A DNA stretch of 64,000 nucleotides from Planctomycetota bacterium (GTDB taxonomy: Bacteria; Planctomycetota; UBA1135): the NCBI GenBank assembly GCA_030748415.1, contig JASMMA010000004.1:86501-150500 (forward strand), read 5' to 3'. Both the position numbers and the translations under genes were made by a program. The notes beneath the pieces are model-generated. The model saw only the letters and a program-made list of their open reading frames with translations, made no database searches and had not been told where the DNA came from. Position 1 is the first letter of the stretch; the number at the start of each line of letters is the position of its first letter. Below, in pieces: positions 1 through 10,270 of the stretch.

Positions 1-1
1 C

Positions 2-481
2 TATGTTGCAAATGTTGCAGACGATGATCTAGATGGCGAATCCCTTCACGCACAAGCAGTTTCCGAGCACGCTTCTGAGAACGGTAGTGAGTGGATTCCT
101 ATTTGTGGAGATATTGAACACGAACTTCGCCGCATGGACGGAGAAGAAAAAGAAATGTTCATGGAAGAACTTGGCGTGAAAGAACTCGGGTTGGGTCGGC
201 TTTCTAAGGCTGTTTACACTCTGCTGGGTCTCCAAACTTACTTTACAGCTGGTGAAATCGAAATCCGAGCCTGGACCATTCACTCAGGGGACACTGCCCC
301 AGTTGCTGCGGGCGTGATTCACACGGACTTTCAACAAAAGTTTATCCGTGCCCAAATCTATGGGGTCGCCGATTTAGCGGAGCATGGTTCCGAGGCCGCC
401 GTAAAGGCTGCTGGGAAACTGCGCACAGAGGGAAAGGATTATGTAATGCGCGATGGAGATATCGCCCACTTCCTAATTTAG
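2..481 (+). CDS. ychF: Ribosome-binding ATPase YchF/OLA1, C-terminal part (5' truncated by window edge)
   Basis: Frame open from base 2 (YVANVADDDLDGESLHAQAV...) through the listed ORF at 134; C-terminal TGS region LGLQTYFTAGEIEIRAWTIHSGDTAPVAAGVIHTDFQQKFIRAQI...YVMRDGDIAHFLI is characteristic. Confidence 0.95.
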   Translation, partial: YVANVADDDLDGESLHAQAVSEHASENGSEWIPICGDIEHELRRMDGEEKEMFMEELGVKELGLGRLSKAVYTLLGLQTYFTAGEIEIRAWTIHSGDTAPVAAGVIHTDFQQKFIRAQIYGVADLAEHGSEAAVKAAGKLRTEGKDYVMRDGDIAHFLI

Positions 482-488
482 TTTTCTG

Positions 489-2420
489 TTATTGAACCGA
501 CAACTGGAAGGGATTAGAGTCATAATCGACTCCGTTGTCCGAAACTAAAGCCTCAAGGTAAACGGAACGGCCGGCAAGACCCGCAGGAAGAGGGGAACTG
601 AGCCAAGAAGCAGATCCGGTTGAATCGGTTTGACCAGTGGAAAGGACTTTAGCTTTATTGGAAAGATCTAGTGGGTGGAACCCATTTACCACAGAGCCTC
701 CCAAATCCCAAGACCAGAATAGGGTCCAATCGGAGTTGGCAGGGGCGGCAGCGATGTCGAGTGTGATGGTGCTCCCGACAGTTGAGGTCGCAGGGCCGGT
801 TAAGGAAACACTGTCAATGCGAGTAGCGGCAGAAACTGCAAGTGCGGCGTTGACTCGGCCATACCCATATAGGTTGGAGTGCCCCTGGAGGTCGTAGTTT
901 CCATTGGCTTGATCAATTTTGTCAGTACACCCTAAGAGAGTTGCAGTGGCTTCCCATCCTGTAATGCTGGGGTTTGCAGAAAGGAGAAGGAGCATCACGC
1001 CGGCGGCACAAGGAGAAGCGCTCGAGGTTCCACCGAAGGAATCGGTGTAGTCTCCCGCGCTGTAACCCTTCCCGCCCATGCGGTCGGTTGTCGTGATATC
1101 GTTAATGCCACCATTTGATGGGGCGCAAACATAAGTGCTTGCGCCGAATGAGGAATAGCTGGCAAGGGTTTCCTGGTCGGTGCAAGCAGTGACAGAAACC
1201 GTGCGAGGGTAAGAGGTATATCCATTGGATGAGTTGTTACTTCCGGAGTTGCCAGCTGCAAAAAAGACAACTGAGCCAAGTCCGCCTCGGCCATTTTCGA
1301 CGATGTCATCGATGGCAGCTCTCGTAGAAGCGGGAAGGGGGGCCGCACCTGATGGTCCCCAGGAATTATTTACAACGGCAGCACCGGCACTATTTGCAAA
1401 GTTGAAGGCGTCTGCTTCGTCTTGGAGAGTCGGTTGGTTTAAAATCCATTCTGACAAGAAACGAATGGGAATTATTCCGGACTCTTGGGAAACGCCAGAG
1501 ATTCCTTCATTGTTATTTCCGTGGCCGGCGGCAACACCACATACCGAGGTGGAATGGTTTTCGGTAATGAGTCCAAACAAATAATCTTCGGCCTTGGGGT
1601 TGTTGTCGTTGTCAAGGACATCAATCCCTTGCAAGAGATGATCACGAAGGTCTGGATGGTTGAGTTCTACACCAGTATCAATCACAGCAATTGTGACTGA
1701 GGCCAATCCACGAGTCGTGTCCCAAGCTTCTTCGACATCAATGTCGGCATCCACTTTTGCTCCATTTTGGCCAGTAGATTCCAAGTGCCACTGGTCAGGA
1801 TAAATCGGGTCATTGGTGCCACCCATGACGATTCGGTGTAGTTGGAAGTCTGGGATTGCAAATTCAACGAAACCTGATTGGGCAAGTTTGTTTGCAATCT
1901 GGAGAGGGTTAGACCCGTGGGGGACCCGGAACACTTCGCCTGGGTTTTCGGAATAGGCGAGGGTTGCCGTTTGAGTCAGGCCCTCAGTTTCAATGCGCCT
2001 TGCGAAGGCGGGTGCATCAGGAAGCCATCGAACTAAAATTTCTTCCGTGAGGTAGTAAGGATCTTCTAAAGCCCAAAGCCGTGGACTGGCGCAAAGGACA
2101 CCAGGCAATGAGCGAATAGTTTCAGCAAGCTCAAGGGCTTGGCCTGGGGAGGTCCCGAGCTGGGTGTCGAGATAAACCGTTTTTCCAGGAAGATAAATTG
2201 CTGTATCGGCCACGCCAGATGCAAGGAGTGGCAATTGGGCAAGCCGAACCCGAACCTCACTCTCAGATAGATTCGAATCAAAACGGACACCGAGAGACGA
2301 CCCATCCACCCGTAATTCAATTTCTTCACTGCCATTGTGGAAGAAAAGTTTCTCAGCCTGAATAGGGGACACTGGCAAAGCGAAGCCAGCCACGAGAGCA
2401 AAAAGGGGGGAGAGCAACAT
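489..2420 (-). CDS. Secreted subtilisin/kexin-like S8 serine protease with C-terminal shared domain
   Basis: Signal peptide; AVIDTGVELNHPDL (Asp), HSTSVCGVAAG (His), GGTSSASPCAAGVMLL (Ser) motifs; C-terminal domain ending QLSVQ. Confidence 0.9.
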   Translation of the reverse strand: MLLSPLFALVAGFALPVSPIQAEKLFFHNGSEEIELRVDGSSLGVRFDSNLSESEVRVRLAQLPLLASGVADTAIYLPGKTVYLDTQLGTSPGQALELAETIRSLPGVLCASPRLWALEDPYYLTEEILVRWLPDAPAFARRIETEGLTQTATLAYSENPGEVFRVPHGSNPLQIANKLAQSGFVEFAIPDFQLHRIVMGGTNDPIYPDQWHLESTGQNGAKVDADIDVEEAWDTTRGLASVTIAVIDTGVELNHPDLRDHLLQGIDVLDNDNNPKAEDYLFGLITENHSTSVCGVAAGHGNNNEGISGVSQESGIIPIRFLSEWILNQPTLQDEADAFNFANSAGAAVVNNSWGPSGAAPLPASTRAAIDDIVENGRGGLGSVVFFAAGNSGSNNSSNGYTSYPRTVSVTACTDQETLASYSSFGASTYVCAPSNGGINDITTTDRMGGKGYSAGDYTDSFGGTSSASPCAAGVMLLLLSANPSITGWEATATLLGCTDKIDQANGNYDLQGHSNLYGYGRVNAALAVSAATRIDSVSLTGPATSTVGSTITLDIAAAPANSDWTLFWSWDLGGSVVNGFHPLDLSNKAKVLSTGQTDSTGSASWLSSPLPAGLAGRSVYLEALVSDNGVDYDSNPFQLSVQ

Positions 2421-2469
2421 CCCCCAAGTTTACCACTAAGAAGGGGGCCCAGTTGGGGAGAATTTAGAG

Positions 2470-2727
2470 CTAAGAAGCCAGTAGGGCGTCTAATTCGCCC
2501 TTCTGAGCAAGCTCCGCGAGGTCGTCGTAGCCGCCAATGAGTTTGTCATCGATGAAAATTTCAGGAACAGTCATTTTGCCCCCAGCTCGAGCGACCATTT
2601 CATCCGTTTTTTCTGGATGGTCACTCAGGTTAATTTCTTCCCAAGAGGCTCCCTTGGACTCCAAAAGGCGCTTAGCCATGGTGCAGTAAGGGCAGACGGT
2701 TTTGGTGTAGATTTCGATTTTGGGCAT
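2470..2727 (-). CDS. grxC: Glutaredoxin (GrxC-type)
   Basis: MPKIEIYTKTVCPYCTMAKRLL...TVPEIFIDDKLIGGYDDLAEL; CPYC active site. Start taken at internal Met of the listed ORF. Confidence 0.9.
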   Translation of the reverse strand: MPKIEIYTKTVCPYCTMAKRLLESKGASWEEINLSDHPEKTDEMVARAGGKMTVPEIFIDDKLIGGYDDLAELAQKGELDALLAS

Positions 2728-2852
2728 GGTTGAATTGTAGGGGTGAATTTCGCTGATTGTTGTCCCATAAGTTATTCTCGATGGCAATTCTACAAAAAGA
2801 AAACCAAATAACACTTTCGGAGCCAGCAAGGTGGATGGAGTAGAATCTCAAC

Positions 2853-3866
2853 ATGGGTGATTCTCGTCTTCCTGATTCCATAACTTATGGTGAATGCTGG
2901 TGCCGTGATGGCCTCCAGTCCATTTCAACCATTGTCCCCACCGAATTGAAGCTGGAAATGCTTCATGGAATGATTGATGCGGGTATTCCCGAGATTGAGG
3001 TGACCTCATTTTCGAACCCGAAGCTCCTCCCTCAATTTGCTGATGCAGTTGATTTGCTGAAAGGTATTCGGCGGGATGGTCACAACACCAAGTTCCGGAT
3101 TCTCATGCCCAACATGAGGGGCTGGGAGCGGCTCGAAGAATGCATCGACCAAGGCTATGGCGCCGACAAAATCATTTTGATGATTTCCTCTTCCGAAGCG
3201 CATAACACTAAAAATTTCCGGGCGACCCACGAAGAGGCAATGGCCGACCATGCAGCCATCATGAAGCGAGCCCACGCGAAAGGTGTAGAAATTATTGGTT
3301 GCGTGGGCACGGTCTATGGATGCGCCATAATGGGAGATGTCCCTCAAAGTGAAATCGATAAGCTGGTCCACTTTTACCACGAAGAAGGGGCCCAAGTTTC
3401 GATGTTGGGAGATACGACTGGTCAAGCGAACCCGGTTCAAGTTAAACGGATTCTGGCCCATCTTCAGGAGACTTTCCCAGATACTGACTTCCTTGCTCAT
3501 TTCCATGATACCCGCGGAACTGGTGTAGCAAACTCCATGGCGGCCCTTGAAATGGGCCTCCGATGGGTGGATGGGTCGCTTGGTGCAATTGGTGGCCAAC
3601 CCAATACGGGGGCCGCTCTTTACCACTTGGGTTACAAAGGAAACACTTGCTCCGAAGATATGATTGCTATGTTTGAGGAGTGCGGAGTCCATACGGGAAT
3701 CGATATCGATAAACTTCTGGCCCTTGGCCGGCGAGCCGAGGAAGTTGTTGGCTTTCCCATGCGAGCAAATGTGATTCACGCCGGCAAAGTTGACCATTCT
3801 CCTAGTGGCGCCGAGAAAGGCTTCGGCCCAGGTGTTGGTGCCTCGACGGATACCGCTCAGGGTTAA
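2853..3866 (+). CDS. Hydroxymethylglutaryl-CoA lyase / HMGL-like aldolase
   Basis: CRDGLQSISTIVPTELKLEMLHGMIDAGIPEIEVTSF...FHDTRGTGVANSMAALEMGLRWVDGSLGAIGGQP...GNTCSEDMIAMFEECG, HMGL-like signature. Confidence 0.88.
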   Translation: MGDSRLPDSITYGECWCRDGLQSISTIVPTELKLEMLHGMIDAGIPEIEVTSFSNPKLLPQFADAVDLLKGIRRDGHNTKFRILMPNMRGWERLEECIDQGYGADKIILMISSSEAHNTKNFRATHEEAMADHAAIMKRAHAKGVEIIGCVGTVYGCAIMGDVPQSEIDKLVHFYHEEGAQVSMLGDTTGQANPVQVKRILAHLQETFPDTDFLAHFHDTRGTGVANSMAALEMGLRWVDGSLGAIGGQPNTGAALYHLGYKGNTCSEDMIAMFEECGVHTGIDIDKLLALGRRAEEVVGFPMRANVIHAGKVDHSPSGAEKGFGPGVGASTDTAQG

Positions 3867-5095
3867 TGAATATCCTTGTTGCTTACCGTGGTTTGCCTTG
3901 GCCAATCACTGAAGGCTACCACTTGCGAATTCTTCACTTGTTTCGGCACCTCGCTGAAGCTGGCCACAAAGTTCATCTCCTTTCTCTGATTCACCAACCG
4001 GAACAGGAACGGGGCCTAGCTCATTTGGAAGCCGAGGGAATTTTTTCCAGTATTCATCGAATGCGAATGCCATCCCGGAACTGGATTGGGAGACTTTATT
4101 CAAATATGGGCCTCGACCCAGCCCAGTCCCTGCTCTCAGAATATCCTGGATTCTCTGGAGCCATTCAAGCCAAGGTCAAGTCGCTAAAATTGAACCTGGG
4201 CCTGGATGTGGCATTTGTCTTTGACCCTTGGGTCGAGGTTCTTTTTTGTGACGCCCGCTTCGAGCTTCCTAGCTTGGTCGATATTTGTGACTGCCGAAGC
4301 CTGTACTACGAGCGCCAACTCGAGTCCAGGGAATTGAGCTTCGCGAAACGGATACGAACCCGCCAGCTCCTCAAGCGATTCCGTGGGATAGAGAGCTTTG
4401 CCTTAGCCAACTACCCGATTGCGGCGGCTGTCTCAGATGAGGATGCGCACTACCTGCAATCTCTTTGGCCAAGTGCTCGAATCGAGGTAATCCCCAATGG
4501 TGTCGACTTGGAGCAGTTTCAAGCAGATGAGGACTCTTTGCCCATTCCCGGTCGCATGATTCTCTTCGGGAATATGGACTTTCTCCCCAATGTGGACTCA
4601 GCCACTCGTTCTGCCAAAGAACTGTTGCCCGCCATTCAGGAACATGTGCGGGAAGCTCACCTAGTAATTGTGGGAACGAACCCACTCCCAGAAGTTGTCG
4701 CCCTAGATTCCATTCCAGGAGTTGAGGTGGTGGGCGCAGTTGAGGATATGGCCCCCTGGATTTCCTCCTCGCAACTTCTCCTCGCCCCGATGCGCTTCGG
4801 TGCCGGCATTAAGAACAAAGTCCTAGAAACCTTTGCCTGTGAGCGACCCGTAGTGACTACCCCCCGTGCCGGGGGAGCCCTCCACCCCGAGGCTGTAGAT
4901 TTGTTACGGGGTGGGGAAAGTGATCAGGAACTAGTACAAGCCGCTTCCGCCCTCCTAAGAGACCCAGAGGGTTCCCACCATTTGGGAGTAATTGGTCGCA
5001 AAGTAATGCGCCGCCACCACTCCTGGGGAGCGGCGGCGGCGCGGTATGGCGAGCTCCTTGCGGAGCTTGCGACTACTGAATGCTCAACTGAATGA
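3866..5095 (+). CDS. Glycosyltransferase (GT4/group 1, sugar transferase related to XrtA/PEP-CTERM-associated family)
   Basis: VAYRGLPWPITEGYHLRILHLFRHLAEAGHKVHLLSL; VIPNGVDLEQF; APMRFGAGIKNKVLETFACERPVVTTPRAGG; TAATG overlap with upstream gene. Confidence 0.82.
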   Translation: MNILVAYRGLPWPITEGYHLRILHLFRHLAEAGHKVHLLSLIHQPEQERGLAHLEAEGIFSSIHRMRMPSRNWIGRLYSNMGLDPAQSLLSEYPGFSGAIQAKVKSLKLNLGLDVAFVFDPWVEVLFCDARFELPSLVDICDCRSLYYERQLESRELSFAKRIRTRQLLKRFRGIESFALANYPIAAAVSDEDAHYLQSLWPSARIEVIPNGVDLEQFQADEDSLPIPGRMILFGNMDFLPNVDSATRSAKELLPAIQEHVREAHLVIVGTNPLPEVVALDSIPGVEVVGAVEDMAPWISSSQLLLAPMRFGAGIKNKVLETFACERPVVTTPRAGGALHPEAVDLLRGGESDQELVQAASALLRDPEGSHHLGVIGRKVMRRHHSWGAAAARYGELLAELATTECSTE

Positions 5096-7319
5096 TATTG
5101 CTATCGTAACCAACCCCATTTTTAATCGAGGCGGCCTCAAGCCAAATAGTCATACCTGCAGCAGATGGTGGCATTGGGGGGCTTGTAATGGAAGCGGAGC
5201 CACTGTTATCTGTTTTCGAGTTCCAAGCAATTTCGAATGGAGTCCCAATGTCGAAGGAGTGTCCATTTATGAGAGAGCCAGCATTCGATGTGGACCAGAG
5301 CAACCACGAGGTTGCCCTCGCAGGTGCTTGGGAAATGTTCCATGTTCCAGTAGAGCCAACGTTTAGGTTGGACGGACCAGTCAGTTGAATTGTGTCATTT
5401 AGGGACGAACCATCCAGAGAGATAATCTGGAAATCGTCAATGTTCCAGCCGCCTAGTTCCATGATCTCATCAGAGATGAGCTCGTAACGAACAACAACCG
5501 AAGAGTTGCCGTCTGCCCATTGCGAAATGTCCAATGTTTGTTGACGCCAGGAGGCATCCAAGATGTTGAACTTTTCACCTGAGTAGCCCACAGGGTTTTC
5601 CCATATAACGGTTCCATTAACAAGGATGCGGGCACTGTCAAAAGGAGCCCCCTCCACATTTAGCCAACGCTGGAACAAAAGTTTGGTGTTGGATGCATTG
5701 GAGCAATCAATAACAGGGGACTCGAGCCAGTTCTCCGTGTAGGAGGAGTAAGAGCCATTGTTGCCGCCATTTCCGAGGTCGTTGCCCCAACAGAGGGCAC
5801 CACTAAAGGCGGCGCCAGGGTCGTACCAAGAAGTTCCATTGTGGCGGTGACTGGTGCCACTTGCGCCAGCAGGCGCACCACGTTGCCAATCATCTTCTGT
5901 TTTGACCATACCGTGGGTCCAGCCCTCATCGGTCCATCCTTCAAAGTCATTGAAGTAAACAGTTCGCAGAACACCTACGGCGAAGGAGTATGTGTCGTCG
6001 CCGGGCCATGATGTTTGAGGGAACCAGCCCTTGTTTCCTTGGCTATCGGTTGCGTGAATGTAGTACTCAACAATGGATGGAGAAACTTGGCCAGGAATGT
6101 CTCCTACCCAGCGGTTGGCTGTTCCTGTAGAGGACATGGGCGAAGTTTGCCAGGAGCCACCCTCAACCCGCCACCAAACATCGGCAGAAGCAACAGAAGC
6201 GTTTGCTTTAAGCGGAGTGATGTCCGCTTCTACGGTGTAAGGCCCAACCTCATTTTGAGTATTTGGGAGGGGCGTATGATCGAAAGCAAGAGGGGCACCA
6301 TCAACCTTGATGATGTGGAAGCCCTCCTCGATATCCGAAATGTACATGACACCAGAGGGGGAGAATGGATAGCAACCCCATGCGCCGTGGTATCCAGAAC
6401 CTGGGTTGTATGGAGAGGTGTCGTAAGATGCCTCAAACTTGATGTTGGAAGGGTCGGAGATATCCGCGCAAACAAAACCTTCGGTGTACCAAGATGCATA
6501 TACCTTGTCGCCAATAATGTATGCATTGTGAACAATGGAGTTGGGATTAATGGTCCAAGTATCCAAGTGTTGAATGTTGTTCGGGTTGGAGATGTCGTAG
6601 GTAGCAATACTTCCGCCATTCACCTCATCCGTGGTCACGCAAACGGTATCCGTTGAATTTGCCCAGGCACTGTGAGTAAAGCGGCCCGGTGTGCTAATAG
6701 AATCTCGGGTCGGAAAGTTCGTGGAAACCGTTGAAATTTTGTAGCGCCCGTCATAAATTTCGCCGAGGTGAGCCTTGCCATTTTGAACATGAAGGTCATG
6801 AATATAGGGCGAGCTCTTCGTTGCCCACAAGGAAGGTGTTGTTGGGTTATTAAGGTTCAATACTCGCATTCCTTTGTTGGTGCCACATACATATGCCTTG
6901 GCATCAGGCACATCGATGTAGATGTTGTGGGCGTTCGTCCAGTAGTTTGTGCCCCAAGTTTTCACGAGGGTCGGGTTCTCTGGATTACCCAAGTCAACGA
7001 TTTGAACGCCGCCGCCACCTTCAGTCACGATGTAGGCATAGTGGTCATATGTTTTCATGTCTCGCCAAATGGAGCCCGGGCCAGCAATGAATGCAACTTC
7101 GTAGGGGTTGGAAGGATCGGTACAGTTGTAGAAAGCTGTCCCGGTGGTCGTTCCAACAATCGCGTATTCCCGGCCATCAGGAGCGGTGTATCCCCAAATG
7201 TCGTTGTACTCCGAGTAGCTTTTGACCTTCGCAAGGAGGGTGGTCCCATAATCCTGGGCGGCTAATGGAGCGAGAAGGAAGAGGGAAAGTAAGGTAGCTT
7301 TTATTTTCATCGTTGGCAT
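5073..7319 (-). CDS. Secreted choice-of-anchor B / LVIVD beta-propeller protein with jelly-roll and C-terminal shared domain
   Basis: Signal peptide; repeats such as VQIVDLGNPENPTLVKTW, MRVLNLNNPTTPSLWATKS, YISDIEEGFHIIKVDG; C-terminus homologous to neighbouring protease. Confidence 0.8.
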   Translation of the reverse strand: MPTMKIKATLLSLFLLAPLAAQDYGTTLLAKVKSYSEYNDIWGYTAPDGREYAIVGTTTGTAFYNCTDPSNPYEVAFIAGPGSIWRDMKTYDHYAYIVTEGGGGVQIVDLGNPENPTLVKTWGTNYWTNAHNIYIDVPDAKAYVCGTNKGMRVLNLNNPTTPSLWATKSSPYIHDLHVQNGKAHLGEIYDGRYKISTVSTNFPTRDSISTPGRFTHSAWANSTDTVCVTTDEVNGGSIATYDISNPNNIQHLDTWTINPNSIVHNAYIIGDKVYASWYTEGFVCADISDPSNIKFEASYDTSPYNPGSGYHGAWGCYPFSPSGVMYISDIEEGFHIIKVDGAPLAFDHTPLPNTQNEVGPYTVEADITPLKANASVASADVWWRVEGGSWQTSPMSSTGTANRWVGDIPGQVSPSIVEYYIHATDSQGNKGWFPQTSWPGDDTYSFAVGVLRTVYFNDFEGWTDEGWTHGMVKTEDDWQRGAPAGASGTSHRHNGTSWYDPGAAFSGALCWGNDLGNGGNNGSYSSYTENWLESPVIDCSNASNTKLLFQRWLNVEGAPFDSARILVNGTVIWENPVGYSGEKFNILDASWRQQTLDISQWADGNSSVVVRYELISDEIMELGGWNIDDFQIISLDGSSLNDTIQLTGPSNLNVGSTGTWNISQAPARATSWLLWSTSNAGSLINGHSFDIGTPFEIAWNSKTDNSGSASITSPPMPPSAAGMTIWLEAASIKNGVGYDSNIIQLSIQ

Positions 7320-7342
7320 GGAGGGAACTATTCTAGCAATCT

Positions 7343-10270
7343 CTACTGAATGGTGAGCTGGAGGGCATTTGAGTCATACCACTGGCCTGCGGAGAGGCAA
7401 GCGACTTCCAACCAAACAGAGTTGCCTGAAGCATTGGCCGAGAGCGGTGGGCTGGTCATGGTGGCCACACCAGAAGCATCGGTGTTGCCATTAAAGAGAA
7501 CGACTATCGGTGCACTGAGATCAAAGCTGTGCCCTTGGAAAATCTGACCATTGTTAGAGGCAGACCATGCAAGCCAGAAAGGAGAGTTCGATGGCGCGCC
7601 AGAGATGTCATAGGTCACAGTTGAACCTACGGTCGCTGCAGTTGGACCTTGAAGGGAAATGGTGTTGGAACCACCGGGAACTCCGTCAATGGTGAGGAGC
7701 TCAAAATCGTCGATGGCCCAGCCACCCAATTCCAGGCCACCATCCGAATCGAGAGTGAATCGGATCTTGACATTTGGATTGTTGTCAGCCCACTGAGAAA
7801 TATCGATTTCTTGCCCAGTCCAGGAAGTGTCCTGAATGTGGGAGCCTTGGGGGTTTTGCCAGGCAACATTTCCGTTCACCAAAATTTTGGCGTGGTCATA
7901 AACGCCCTGCTCCACTGAGAGCCATTGCTGGAAATGAAGCTTTACGCCGAAGGAACCTGTGCAATCGATGGCGGGAGATTCCAGCCAGTTATTAACATTG
8001 GGAGCGTAAGAACCATTCCAACCAGAATTGCCGAGGTCATTTGCCCAGCATTTAGTCCCACTAAAGGCCGATCCCGGATCTTGCCAGGCCACACCCCAAG
8101 AGTTCGTGCCTGAAGCGCCTTGTGGTGCGCCGCGCTGCCAGTCATCTTGGGTAGAAATTTGGCCATGGCTCCAGCCTTCATCACCAGTCCCTTCAAAATC
8201 ATTGAAGTGAAGTTGGGTCACAACTCCAATAATGAAGGAGTGGTCACCGTCGAATGGATTATTTACATTGTTGCCAGCGCTGTCATGAGCCTCGATTCGA
8301 TAACTCACTTTGGCGGGGGAGATTTGGCCGGGAATCGGTGCAGACCAATCGGAACCAGATGTGTTGGTCATCGGCAGAGTGCTTTCAGGGCCATCATTGA
8401 CGCTATAAACAACATCGGCACCCGTTATGGTTGCGCCAATCCAAGAACTGATTTGAGCGTCGACAACATAGGGGCCCGTTTCGTTTTGGGTATCTGGCAA
8501 AGTGGTATGAACAATATCGATTAACTGTAAATCGACCCCAGGGAAACCCTGGTCGCGGAAACCTAAATCAATGTCGGTGTAGTTTGGAGTGCCGTTGTAA
8601 ATATTGCCATCGTTGTCATCGAGGGCAAGCCAGTGTTCTTCAATGATGCTATGAATACTTCCATCGTTGTAAGCGTTCATCCAGGCGCTGTGCAGAGTAT
8701 CTGCCAAAAGGTCACCTGCGGCATTTCCGTGGGTAGTGTTCATGCGGTCGCGAACTTTCCAAAGCGCACCCATAAGGACTTCGCCATCAGCATGGACTTG
8801 ACCATAACAGCCGCCATTTCCATCACCACAATACTGCCGGGTGTTGAGGGCTGTTCGGATGTACCCACCACTTGTGAAAAAGTATTCGCCCGTAATCGGG
8901 TTGTCATAGATGTAGTTTCCATAAACGTCGGCATTGCCTTCACCAAACCCGTCGCCTCCGTTAAAGGAACCATACACATCGTTCGCCCAGTGGCCTTCTT
9001 CGTGGGCAACTACAGAGGAATAAGCGGTATTGTTGCAACCTCCACCGCTCGAATAGAAGTTGATTGAGCTTCCGTTGTAGTAGGCATTACAAGTCGATGA
9101 AATATTTACATTCGCGGTAACTTGGAAATCCATTTTGGTGTCGCTTGGATCAATCGCTTTAATCCAATTATTGAAATCAATAATGCCTCGATAGGCGTTC
9201 GCTTCAGCAGTGTCTGCCGTCGTTTTGTTGGCGTTCAAAGTGGCGTTCGCACTTACGCCGGGTTGGTAGCTTTGAGTAAGACTATGCTCAGCCCCACTGC
9301 TATCCAAAACGCGTGCTAGAGGGCCGCGGAATCTAAAAGTTAGGTCAACATTGCTGCTTCCGGAATAGGGAATACTGAAATCGCCATTAATATCAGTGGT
9401 GGTGTTTCCAGCGGAACTCGTTACATCCATAAAGCCCATAGCGAATAAAGTTTCTGGGTTGGAGGCCATGTCGGGGAGAGTTCCAGGACTTGCCCAGGCT
9501 TCGGCATGACCGCTCAGATTTTGATTGTGAATCAAGGAGCGGCGGTGCAAGATTTCGCCTGATATGTCATCAGCAGCGACATATAGAATTTCGGCAACGG
9601 GCTGGACAGTATTTGAACCTGCTCGAAGTTCTATTGCCCAAGTCAGTCGGGGAGCACGAATTTTGTTGGAAAGATGACCAATGATGGTCAACTCAGGAAA
9701 TGGAAGGGCCTCCGGGCGTTGGCCATGTTCCCCGATAAAGGCGCGGATAGCGTGCTGGCCAGAAACATAAGGGTCAGCGAGCGGGTTTGTGTTGAGGTTC
9801 TCTACGCCTGGAAGAGCATTACTATCTAGGGATAGGAGCCTGCCTTGGGAATCAAAGAGTACATTGGCAGTTCCTCTGAAAACAGGAACTCCATTCTTTG
9901 CCTGGGCAAATTCAACAGAGTATTTGTCGCTTGTACCAATGCGAGATAGGTTCAGAAACTTCACCTCCGAATCCACCAGAGTGGAGTCGTGGATTAGGAA
10001 TAAGTCGAATGCTTCGTTGAGAGCTTCTCGCCCGAGTTCAAACCAAGCCTCGTCACTGGCAGGAAGATAAGCCATGGGGAGAGCCTGGCCATAAAGGAAA
10101 CGAGCTGCGCCCGTTTCGGGCTGAAGTCGCATGCGCCAAGGACCGCCATTTTTTTCATTCCAGGCTTCTAAGGCAAGTTCAGTGGGATGTGGAGCTTGAA
10201 CAGCTGGGTCCTTTTCAAATTGTGGGCTAGACAGGCCGAGTACAGCCAATGCGAGGGGAGTCAGAATCAT
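7343..10270 (-). CDS. Secreted M36/fungalysin-like zinc metalloprotease with FTP-like propeptide and C-terminal modules
   Basis: SSVVAHEEGHWANDVYG (HExxH variant HEEGH) ... GFGEGNADVYGNYI; propeptide-like N-terminus; jelly-roll and C-terminal domain ending QLTIQ. Confidence 0.78.
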   Translation of the reverse strand: MILTPLALAVLGLSSPQFEKDPAVQAPHPTELALEAWNEKNGGPWRMRLQPETGAARFLYGQALPMAYLPASDEAWFELGREALNEAFDLFLIHDSTLVDSEVKFLNLSRIGTSDKYSVEFAQAKNGVPVFRGTANVLFDSQGRLLSLDSNALPGVENLNTNPLADPYVSGQHAIRAFIGEHGQRPEALPFPELTIIGHLSNKIRAPRLTWAIELRAGSNTVQPVAEILYVAADDISGEILHRRSLIHNQNLSGHAEAWASPGTLPDMASNPETLFAMGFMDVTSSAGNTTTDINGDFSIPYSGSSNVDLTFRFRGPLARVLDSSGAEHSLTQSYQPGVSANATLNANKTTADTAEANAYRGIIDFNNWIKAIDPSDTKMDFQVTANVNISSTCNAYYNGSSINFYSSGGGCNNTAYSSVVAHEEGHWANDVYGSFNGGDGFGEGNADVYGNYIYDNPITGEYFFTSGGYIRTALNTRQYCGDGNGGCYGQVHADGEVLMGALWKVRDRMNTTHGNAAGDLLADTLHSAWMNAYNDGSIHSIIEEHWLALDDNDGNIYNGTPNYTDIDLGFRDQGFPGVDLQLIDIVHTTLPDTQNETGPYVVDAQISSWIGATITGADVVYSVNDGPESTLPMTNTSGSDWSAPIPGQISPAKVSYRIEAHDSAGNNVNNPFDGDHSFIIGVVTQLHFNDFEGTGDEGWSHGQISTQDDWQRGAPQGASGTNSWGVAWQDPGSAFSGTKCWANDLGNSGWNGSYAPNVNNWLESPAIDCTGSFGVKLHFQQWLSVEQGVYDHAKILVNGNVAWQNPQGSHIQDTSWTGQEIDISQWADNNPNVKIRFTLDSDGGLELGGWAIDDFELLTIDGVPGGSNTISLQGPTAATVGSTVTYDISGAPSNSPFWLAWSASNNGQIFQGHSFDLSAPIVVLFNGNTDASGVATMTSPPLSANASGNSVWLEVACLSAGQWYDSNALQLTIQ

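Noticed and set aside
3006-3905. 299-aa ORF on the minus strand
   Set aside because: Fully antisense to the well-supported HMG-CoA lyase gene; translation has no recognisable motif.
6015-6656. 213-aa + strand ORF and several others (6768-7265, 8120-8524, 8633-9067)
   Set aside because: Antisense shadows of the secreted LVIVD and M36-like genes; no domain evidence.
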